Of a DNA stretch of 16,674 bases, positions 6,751-12,582 are shown piece by piece; the stretch's first letter is position 1, and each line of letters opens with the position of its first letter. The notes below the pieces were generated by a model. It was not told where the DNA came from. It made no database searches and saw only the letters and a program-made list of their open reading frames with translations. This DNA comes from JBGPBY01 sp041481485 (lineage in GTDB: Bacteria; Acidobacteriota; Terriglobia; 20CM-2-55-15), in contig JBGPBY010000114.1 in NCBI GenBank assembly GCA_041481485.1, positions 1 through 16,674 on the forward strand. The letters run 5' to 3'. A program made the position numbers and the translations under genes.

Positions 6751-6788
6751 GCCATGGAGTTACCTCCGAATACGGGTTATTGCGCGGT

Positions 6789-7421
6789 ATGGTAGAACAG
6801 ATTCCGATGGAATTTTCGAAAAAGGAACGAATCATTATCGAGCAGCACCGCACCCCGCGCCAGGTTCAGAACTATCTTCGATCATTGCCGTACAACTGGG
6901 AGAATACGCTGCGAACTTTCAGGCAGGTGGTAAGGCATGAAACGGCGAACTGCATTGAATCCGCGCTCTCGGCGGCAACTATTATGGAACAGCACGGACA
7001 CCCGCCGTTGTTGCTGGATCTGGAATCCGTCGACAAGCTCGATCACGTTCTTTTCGTCTATACCGTTCGGGGCCGATGGGGAAGCATCGGCAAATCCCGC
7101 GATGCTGGACTGCATGGCCGCCGGCCCGTGTTCCATTCGATTCGCGAATTGGTTCTCAGTTATGTCGAACCTTACGTGGACGCGACCGGCAGGATATGCG
7201 GCTATGGCGTCTCCAATCTGAACGAGCTGACGAAAGCCAATTGGCGTACATCGGAACGAAATGTGTGGACGATCGAGAAGGCGTTGATTGCCCGGCCGCG
7301 TCATCGGCTCAAGACGCCGGATGCCGAATACAAAGTGTTACGGGCCCGGTATCTGGAGTTCAGGGAACTCAATGGCGGTGAAGGTTATCCCTATAAGGAT
7401 CGCAAAGGCAGCTGGCTCTAG
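6789..7421 (+). CDS. Transglutaminase-like superfamily protein
   Basis: 210 residues from the ATG at 6789; an alternative ATG at 6807 gives 204. It resembles a bacterial transglutaminase-like (papain-fold) family with a Cys-His-Asp arrangement: HETANCIESALSAATIMEQHG with Cys55, PPLLLDLES, then DHVLFVY with His86, and GRWGSIGKSRDAGLHGR carrying Asp105. Such proteins are cytosolic thiol hydrolases or acyltransferases of unknown substrate. There is no signal peptide or membrane segment. Neither start has a strong ribosome-binding site. Upstream, 103 bp separate it from the divergent transporter start. The C-terminal third (about 140-210) is basic and not recognised. Catalytic assignments are by pattern, not alignment. 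Confidence 0.7.
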   Translation: MVEQIPMEFSKKERIIIEQHRTPRQVQNYLRSLPYNWENTLRTFRQVVRHETANCIESALSAATIMEQHGHPPLLLDLESVDKLDHVLFVYTVRGRWGSIGKSRDAGLHGRRPVFHSIRELVLSYVEPYVDATGRICGYGVSNLNELTKANWRTSERNVWTIEKALIARPRHRLKTPDAEYKVLRARYLEFRELNGGEGYPYKDRKGSWL

Positions 7422-7424
7422 CTA

Positions 7425-7500
7425 AAGTCGGCTCTGAGATTGCCATCGTTCCCGCGATTTCCGTCGGTCCTGACACGCCAAGAGTTCGGTAAGCCGACTT
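7425..7500. repeat. Short inverted repeat between genes
   Basis: AAGTCGGCT (7425-7433) and AGCCGACTT (7492-7500) are perfect 9-bp inverted copies separated by 58 bases. They occupy the gap between the transglutaminase-like gene and the metalloprotease gene. The loop is long, and no T-run follows for a terminator. The role is unknown; it could be the remnant of a small inserted element. Confidence 0.35.
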
Positions 7501-7546
7501 GAATTTATTACGCTGAGTGTCCGACTGCCGCGCTATGCTTCCCTTC

Positions 7547-9139
7547 ATGCGCGGAAAATTACTAGTCGGAATCGTCGCGATCATCATCGTGCTTGGTGCC
7601 GTGTTTGTGTGGATGCGTTCGCGACAGCCGCATTCCACTGCGACACCCACAGCATCGTCCGGAAATGCGACCTCCTCGCGGCCGGGCGACTTCGAAAGAC
7701 AGCTTTATCTCGACATCGCCAAGGAGGGGCTGACGCCGGAACGCGCAAAGCAACTGTTCAGCCTCGTTGTAGCGCCACTGCCCGACGTCACCGTGCCCGC
7801 CGACGGCGCGGACCCTGACGAGTTCTGCGCTACGTCCGCCTTTAACGCTATCTTTGCCGTGTGGCCGTCACTCACCGATGCCCAGCGCGCGGTCGTGAGC
7901 AAGTACACCGCTCCTGCACAGCGCCGGATCGGCCGCAACGACACTCCGCTTCCTTTGCCGGCGTCGTTCGGGCAACCGCGTGTGTTGCTCGCAAGCCTGG
8001 TGCAGAAGCCCGTCGACAATCCGAAATTCAATTACAAGAAGTTCGCATCCGACGCGAGCGGTGTCATTGCCGGGCATCTCAATCAGCCGCCGATGCGGTT
8101 CGGACTCGACGTTTATGACTATTACTATGACGAAAAAGTTGGCATAAACAAGCTCACCAAGGCTGCGACCTACACCTGGGATGGCAACGACCAGCCACAA
8201 CCCGACGGTTGCCACATTCGCGTGTTCGACAGCGTCTTTGTCGACAATAAGTACGATGAGACCGACGCGCAATCGATCATGACGCACGAGATGTTTCACT
8301 GCTACCAGCAGCGTGCGATCGGAAACCAGCCCGATCTAAAGAAGGTGAAGCGCTGGATCCTCGAAGGCGAAGCCGACTGGGTCATGGCGACGATCGTTCA
8401 CGAGGCGAAAGTGTACATAAAGGATTCGAATGAGTACGCCATGACGCCGACGCGCCAGTTCGTCGAGCGTGGCCAGGATGGCCTTGGCGTATTCGGACAT
8501 CTCGCCGACGTGTCCGGCAGCGACAGCCTGGTGTGGACGAGGATGCTACCGATGATCGCAACAGCGCTCGCCTCCGGCGACCTTGACGCATTCCAGTACC
8601 TGATCGGCGGCCAGGTGTTCGACTATTACACGACCTGGGGACCGAGCTACTTCCTGGAAGGCGCAAAGCCCAACTGGGGTATGACCTCGCCGGGCCAGCC
8701 GCCGATGCAGAAGCACGCGCCACTGGAGATCACGGTCAATGCGGGTGACGAGAAGATCTTCCCGGATGTCGGTTACTACGAAGCCGGAACTGTGAAGCTT
8801 TCATCCGACGCCTATATTCTCGCTGTCGGCGTCTTTACGGGGTACGGCCGTCTGCACGACGAGAAGTTCGGGCTGGATACGGTGCTCACCGCCGACACAA
8901 CGGTTCCGATGTGCCTCAAGTCTGGCGGGTGCACGTGTCCAGACGGTTCGGCCGGCGCCTCTCTCATTACTAAACCGGCGAAGGCGCCGATCTACCTCGG
9001 GCTCGCGGGGGCCGACGGTATCGCCCTGTCGGGCGCCGTTGCAGAAAAACTTGACGAGTTCTGCAAGAAGCCCAAAGATCCGCCCCTGAAGGCCGTCAAC
9101 CCCCCCCGGGAGCGGGGAAGACGCTGGCGGTGGCGGTGA
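7547..9139 (+). CDS. Membrane-anchored HExxH metalloprotease-like protein (N-terminal part of a frameshifted gene)
   Basis: 530 residues from the ATG at 7547; a GTG at 7517 would add ten. A basic start and hydrophobic stretch (LLVGIVAIIIVLGAVFVW) form a signal anchor, followed by a Ser/Thr/Pro-rich linker, so the body is outside the cytoplasm. MTHEMFHCYQQR has the HExxH zinc motif (His247, Glu248, His251), and RWILEGEADWV 22-28 residues later offers the third ligand (Glu273 or Glu275), the pattern of gluzincin peptidases. The protein then runs about 250 residues without a domain I recognise. The C-terminal residues after VNPP (RERGRRWRWR) are an out-of-frame artefact: dropping one C from the run at 9100-9107 joins this frame to the next ORF. 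GC and codon choice look higher than in the flanks. Confidence 0.72.
   Translation: MRGKLLVGIVAIIIVLGAVFVWMRSRQPHSTATPTASSGNATSSRPGDFERQLYLDIAKEGLTPERAKQLFSLVVAPLPDVTVPADGADPDEFCATSAFNAIFAVWPSLTDAQRAVVSKYTAPAQRRIGRNDTPLPLPASFGQPRVLLASLVQKPVDNPKFNYKKFASDASGVIAGHLNQPPMRFGLDVYDYYYDEKVGINKLTKAATYTWDGNDQPQPDGCHIRVFDSVFVDNKYDETDAQSIMTHEMFHCYQQRAIGNQPDLKKVKRWILEGEADWVMATIVHEAKVYIKDSNEYAMTPTRQFVERGQDGLGVFGHLADVSGSDSLVWTRMLPMIATALASGDLDAFQYLIGGQVFDYYTTWGPSYFLEGAKPNWGMTSPGQPPMQKHAPLEITVNAGDEKIFPDVGYYEAGTVKLSSDAYILAVGVFTGYGRLHDEKFGLDTVLTADTTVPMCLKSGGCTCPDGSAGASLITKPAKAPIYLGLAGADGIALSGAVAEKLDEFCKKPKDPPLKAVNPPRERGRRWRWR
9100..9107 (+). other. C8 homopolymer at the frameshift point
   Basis: Eight Cs follow GTCAA. 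With seven Cs the reading frame continues as VNPPGSGEDAGGGGDEPDEK, a Gly/Asp-rich linker, straight into the von Willebrand D-type domain. With eight, translation ends at 9139. This may be a sequencing error, a genuine inactivating insertion, or a slippage tract that switches the C-terminal domain on and off. Confidence 0.7.
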
Positions 9140-9176
9140 CGAGCCCGATGAGAAGCGGCCCGACAACGGCTCGAGC

Positions 9177-10592
9177 ATGGGCGACACGCACATCGCCACT
9201 CTCGATGGCGTCCGCTACGACTTCCAGGTAGTGGGCGAATACACGCTCGTCCGATCGACGAAGGACGATTTTGCCGTGCAGGTTCGCCAGGTGCCGGCGA
9301 AGCAGTCACGTACCGTCACGGTGAACCAGGCGATGGCGACGAAGATCGGTGGCCGGCGCGTCACTATTGCGGTCGAGAATGGCGCGGCCATCTTGCGCGT
9401 CGATGGAACCCCCGTCACCGATTCCCAGATCCGGTTTTCCGGAGGCGCGATCTCGCAGTCGTCGACGATGGCAGGTGTCGTTTTTCTGTTGGAGTGGTCA
9501 GACGGTACAACAGTCCGCGTCGAACAGCTTGGGGCCCGCGCGTTGAACGTGAAGGTCAAGCCCGCAGATGCGCGAAAGGGCATGCTCGTCGGACTGCTCG
9601 GCAACGACAACGGATCGCCTGAGGACGATCTCATTGGTTCCAAAGGCGCGGCGCTGGGCGTTCATCCTGACCCCGACGTGGTAACACACACGCTTGCCGA
9701 CGCATGGCGGATCACACAGAATGCATCGCTGTTCGATTACCAGCCAGGCCAGTCGACGGCGACATTCACGGATCGGACCTTTCCAGATCATCACGTCGAT
9801 CCCTCCAAAGTGCCGGACCGCGAAACCGCCGAGAAGATCTGCCGCCAGGCCGGCATTAGCGATCGTCATCTGCTCGACGACTGCATCATCGACTACGCCT
9901 CGACGAGCGATTTCCTGTTCGCGAGCTCCTACAGTCATCAGCAGCAGCTGCTGGCGCTGCATGCGGCCACGACGACGGCAGCGATTGGCGTGTCGCGAAC
10001 CGTTATGATGGAAGGCAACATCCCCGACGCGAACGCGCACGCCAGCGTGCCTTTCACAGCGCGCGCAGGTGACGTCGTCTGGGTTGGCAATCCGGACTGC
10101 ACCGACCACTACATGCAGGGCGCAATCCTGGTGCCAGACGGCAAGCGCATCGGTGGAGGAGCCCTGTGTGCGCTGGGAAGGATAGTCCTGCCTGCGACGG
10201 GTGACTACACGCTGCAGACTCGGCAGACGGACAACCCGACAGGCGCCTTTCACGTGCCGATCCGGTTCGTCCGGCCCGATCGCACGCAGCCAACAACCTA
10301 CAACTCTGTCCTCGCGGGACAGATTGAAACGCGCGGCGCCCACGACGTCTACACGTTCGAGGGCCACGCCGGCGACCTCTTGCGGTTCTCAGGCGAGGGA
10401 TGCGATCTGGGAAATCTCGTCGTTAGCGTGATCGATCCGAATGGTCATGACTCGCTCGGTCCGTCCTGCTTGTCAGGCACCGACGCCCGGCTGACCGCCA
10501 CCGGTAAGTTCCAGCTGGTCATCAACGGCGCCGATGGTGGGCAAGGCTCATATCACTTCGTCTTTCAAGGAGCACCGACAGCGGCCAAGTAG
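9177..10592 (+). CDS. von Willebrand factor D-type domain protein (C-terminal part of the frameshifted metalloprotease gene)
   Basis: 471 residues from the ATG at 9177, but the frame is open further upstream, so this ATG is probably internal. It has no ribosome-binding site (CAACGGCTCGAGC precedes it) and no secretion signal, although the content is extracellular. Residues about 1-170 are a vWD-type domain: GDTHIATLDGVRYDF, then GEYTLVRSTKDDFAVQVRQVP, and GLLGNDNGSPEDDL. The stretch about 270-471 contains two beta-rich repeats similar to pre-peptidase C-terminal domains (SVPFTARAGDVVWVG and DVYTFEGHAGDLLRFSG), each with paired cysteines. The whole would be the adhesive or substrate-binding tail of the protease encoded just upstream, 37 bases away and one base out of frame. 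Confidence 0.72.
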   Translation: MGDTHIATLDGVRYDFQVVGEYTLVRSTKDDFAVQVRQVPAKQSRTVTVNQAMATKIGGRRVTIAVENGAAILRVDGTPVTDSQIRFSGGAISQSSTMAGVVFLLEWSDGTTVRVEQLGARALNVKVKPADARKGMLVGLLGNDNGSPEDDLIGSKGAALGVHPDPDVVTHTLADAWRITQNASLFDYQPGQSTATFTDRTFPDHHVDPSKVPDRETAEKICRQAGISDRHLLDDCIIDYASTSDFLFASSYSHQQQLLALHAATTTAAIGVSRTVMMEGNIPDANAHASVPFTARAGDVVWVGNPDCTDHYMQGAILVPDGKRIGGGALCALGRIVLPATGDYTLQTRQTDNPTGAFHVPIRFVRPDRTQPTTYNSVLAGQIETRGAHDVYTFEGHAGDLLRFSGEGCDLGNLVVSVIDPNGHDSLGPSCLSGTDARLTATGKFQLVINGADGGQGSYHFVFQGAPTAAK

Positions 10593-10716
10593 CTGCCTTG
10601 GCGAGGTCATCGGTTCGAGACCGGACCGGTGTGATCTCTTCTACTTTTGCGGCACTACCTGGATGTCGGGCTGGCCAGAGTGTTACAGGTAAAACCCCAG
10701 CTTCCGGACGAAGGAT

Positions 10717-11592
10717 TCACTTCATCGCCAGCTGAATCGCTGCTTCCAGCGTTGCCTTGTCATGAAAACTCACCATTTGCTTCACGACTCTCCCGCGCCG
10801 GTCGACAAAGAACATTGTGGGAAACACGCTGACTCCCCCATAGTCCCTCTGCATTTGCATGGTCAAATGGCCTTCGGGAAACGTCACCCCGTTCGCTTTC
10901 AGATAACTCGATCGCACTGCATCCGAATATGGCAATTCGAGAAAGCGATCGGCGTTGGCGCCGATGATCATGAATCCCTGTGCGGAGTACTTTGCATTCA
11001 GCTGCACGAGTAAGGGAGTGGTCTGAACGCAGGGCGGACAATTACTGAACCAGAAATAGATCAAATGCGGGCGGCCGGAAACCAGGGTTGAACTCAACGC
11101 GCTTCCACTAAAGGCATTCATGGCGAAGGGCGGTACCTGCCGGCCTTCCCAGCCGGCGATGCTCCGCTCGATGAACTGTCCAAAGTTAGCATCTCTCTGG
11201 ATTGCGGCAACGTCGATGCTTGTAATCTCACCTGTTCTGGGATTGCGCGTCATGAATTTCGGCACGCGAGGATCCGCTTCCATGACACGCAGAATGACGT
11301 CCATTTCGCCGGGAACTCGAAACCCAAACTGGTCGGAAAGCTCCTGGAGCGTGGGAATCTTCTTCGTTCGCGTATACATCTGGGAAACCGTCAGTGGAAT
11401 CTTAAAGAATGTGTTGAAGAGGCGGTTGAGTGCCGAAAGTTCTTCGGGTGTTTTGAACACACGCGTGAGGTCTGCAACTGTGACGGGTTGCCCCGGCCGG
11501 ACATTCGACTTAAGGTAGTTGACAATGCGGGTTTCCGGATCCGCCTGCTGCAGAAGACTTGTCAGCAGGATAATGCTGAGCCAACGTGTCAT
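10717..11592 (-). CDS. Exported thioredoxin-like (TlpA/ResA-type) protein with CPPC motif
   Basis: 291 residues from the ATG at 11592, chosen over 11622 because GGGAG lies 8-9 bases before it and the signal peptide (MTRWLSIILLTSLLQQA) then starts correctly. The C-terminal domain (about 155-291) is a thioredoxin fold: HLIYFWFSNCPPC with the redox pair Cys185/Cys188, GFMIIGANAD, and the cis-proline motif VFPTMFFVD (Pro258). Such proteins act in the envelope as thiol-disulfide reductants or oxidants. Residues about 20-140 are helical and include a PTLQELSDQFGFRVPGEMD stretch; I do not recognise this domain, and TlpA proteins usually lack it. It is divergent from the STAS gene, with 141 bp between the starts. 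The upstream neighbour on the other strand converges on it with a 124-bp gap. Confidence 0.85.
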   Translation of the reverse strand: MTRWLSIILLTSLLQQADPETRIVNYLKSNVRPGQPVTVADLTRVFKTPEELSALNRLFNTFFKIPLTVSQMYTRTKKIPTLQELSDQFGFRVPGEMDVILRVMEADPRVPKFMTRNPRTGEITSIDVAAIQRDANFGQFIERSIAGWEGRQVPPFAMNAFSGSALSSTLVSGRPHLIYFWFSNCPPCVQTTPLLVQLNAKYSAQGFMIIGANADRFLELPYSDAVRSSYLKANGVTFPEGHLTMQMQRDYGGVSVFPTMFFVDRRGRVVKQMVSFHDKATLEAAIQLAMK

Positions 11593-11733
11593 GACTGTAC
11601 TCCCTGATAGATGAAGCTTCACAGTCTAGCACCCGCGCGCCAATGGGCAACTAATCGCTTGAAACTTCAGCAGGATACACGTTAACCTTGATCTCCATTT
11701 TTTTGTGTAAGAGGCTGTAGGAGGAAAGGCTGT

Positions 11734-12081
11734 ATGAGCTTGATTGTAAAGACCCGCAAGGTCGATGGTGTTTCAATTCTGGATCTTTCCGGAAAACTCA
11801 CCATCGGAGAACCCGTAATTCAGTTGCGCGATGCGCTGCGGGCTCAGGTGGCTTCGGGCGAAACTCGGATTCTGGTGAATCTTGCAGACGTCAGTTATGT
11901 CGACAGCTCCGGGCTGGGTGAATTGGTTTCGTCGTATACGACGGTTCGCAACAAGGGTGGCGATGTAAAACTGCTGAAGCTGACCGCAAAAATCAGAGAT
12001 CTGCTGCAGATGACCAAGTTGCTCACCGTTTTTGAAGTTTATGACGACGAAGCCAAGGCCGTGGCTTCGGTGAAAGGCTAA
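11734..12081 (+). CDS. STAS-domain anti-sigma factor antagonist-type protein
   Basis: 115 residues, a single STAS domain. Anti-anti-sigma proteins of the SpoIIAA/RsbV type bind an anti-sigma kinase unless phosphorylated on a conserved serine. The key motif VSYVDSSGLGELV is at 53-65, with Asp57 and the phospho-acceptor candidates Ser58/Ser59. The beta-strand openings (VDGVSILDLSGKL) and the helix KIRDLLQMTKLLTVFEVYDDE fit the fold. The ATG is preceded by a strong AGGAGG about 9 bases upstream. No kinase or sigma gene lies next to it, so its partner must be elsewhere. The 7-bp gap to the small basic ORF suggests co-transcription. Confidence 0.92.
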   Translation: MSLIVKTRKVDGVSILDLSGKLTIGEPVIQLRDALRAQVASGETRILVNLADVSYVDSSGLGELVSSYTTVRNKGGDVKLLKLTAKIRDLLQMTKLLTVFEVYDDEAKAVASVKG

Positions 12082-12088
12082 CCTCCAA

Positions 12089-12199
12089 ATGGCAAACAAG
12101 TATGAAATCCTTCTCCGCCGCAGGGTCAATCGGGCAAAAAAGAAGGCACGCGCCAAGCGCCGGGCTCAGGAACACCATCAGGCTCGCAAGGCTCAATAA
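12089..12199 (+). CDS. Small, highly basic 36-residue protein
   Basis: The ATG is seven bases after the STAS stop and TAA is at 12197-12199. The product begins MANKYEILLRRRVNR and has 14 Lys/Arg in 36 residues, with a KKKARAKRR core and a HHQARKAQ tail. It has no hydrophobic stretch. Such composition is seen in small ribosome- or nucleic-acid-associated proteins, but I do not recognise the family. There is no strong Shine-Dalgarno (CTAACCTCCAA precedes the ATG), so translation may depend on coupling to the STAS gene. Confidence 0.55.
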   Translation: MANKYEILLRRRVNRAKKKARAKRRAQEHHQARKAQ

Positions 12200-12303
12200 A
12201 CCTTCCACCAGTTCGCCGGTTCCACATTCATTTCACTCATAACGCCCAATAGCATATTGGAGTAACCAGGCGGCTGCGGGCAGATTTCATGTTCCTCCTG
12301 TAG

Positions 12304-12427
12304 GGGCGGTATATGCCCACCAAGTGACAATTGAACATTGAACAATTGAACATTGAACAATGAACAATGAACATTTCCCCGAAGAAATGTTCAATGTTCA
12401 ATTGTCACTTGGTGGCATGGACCGCCC
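12304..12427. repeat. Hairpin element with phased 7-bp TGAACAN repeats
   Basis: The core arms 12317-12344 and 12388-12415 are perfect 28-bp inverted copies. The stem continues outwards, with a bulge and two mismatches, to GGGCGGT/ACCGCCC at the ends. The left side and loop contain seven TGA-starting units (12325, 12332, 12339, 12347, 12354, 12361, 12368), spaced 7 bp with one 8-bp step. Because the arms are repetitive, alternative pairings exist, such as GAACATTTC (12369-12377) with GAAATGTTC (12384-12392). It resembles in style the element at 5066-5251 (both have TGAC followed by ATTGA-type units) but is not the same sequence. Confidence 0.88.
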
Positions 12428-12544
12428 TGCAACAGGGAATCGATTCGTTTGGCGATTTCATTCAAGTCTTCCTGTATTCAGCAAAAGACTCATTGGGCGC
12501 GTTCAGTTCCAAGTGAACAAATCATATTAAACAGTATCGAATCG

Positions 12545-12574
12545 TTGAAAAACTAAGCATCAATACTGTATAAG
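12545..12574 (+). promoter_or_regulatory. Predicted promoter of the TonB-dependent receptor gene
   Basis: TTGAAA (12545-12550) and TATAAG (12569-12574) are spaced 18 bp. The -10 ends eight bases before the ATG, so the transcript would have almost no leader, which fits the absence of a Shine-Dalgarno. An inverted repeat, ACAGTAT (12531-12537) and ATACTGT (12563-12569), flanks the -35 and touches the -10, and could be an operator. Confidence 0.5.
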
Positions 12575-12582
12575 ATCGTCAT

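Larger units (their letters stand above)
12200..12582. other. Intergenic region of 383 bp
   Basis: No convincing coding frame. From left to right it holds a small hairpin (CCAATA 12246-12251 / TATTGG 12255-12260, no T-run), the large heptamer hairpin at 12304-12427, about 100 bp without visible signals, an inverted repeat ACAGTAT/ATACTGT (12531-12537 / 12563-12569), and the receptor promoter. Confidence 0.7.

Noticed and set aside
6686..6853. N-terminal extension of the transporter to the ATG at 6853
   Set aside because: The extra 56 residues overlap the divergent gene, have no ribosome-binding site, and exceed the normal short cytoplasmic N-terminus of the family.
9177..9179. Independent start codon for a separate vWD gene
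   Set aside because: No Shine-Dalgarno, no signal peptide, and the frame is open upstream to the C8 tract; better read as the tail of the protease gene.
9498..10367. Minus-strand frame of 289 codons inside the vWD gene
   Set aside because: It is opposite a clear domain-bearing frame in GC-rich DNA, where long antisense frames are expected.
10600..10640. T-arm-like sequence CGGTTCGAGACCG, possible tRNA remnant or attachment site after the GC-rich gene
   Set aside because: Only four of five T-stem pairs form, there is no acceptor stem or CCA, and no integrase is in the window; probably chance.
12317..12415. CRISPR or tRNA-like structure
   Set aside because: The units are 7 bp without unique spacers, and no cloverleaf can be drawn; it is a simple inverted tandem repeat.
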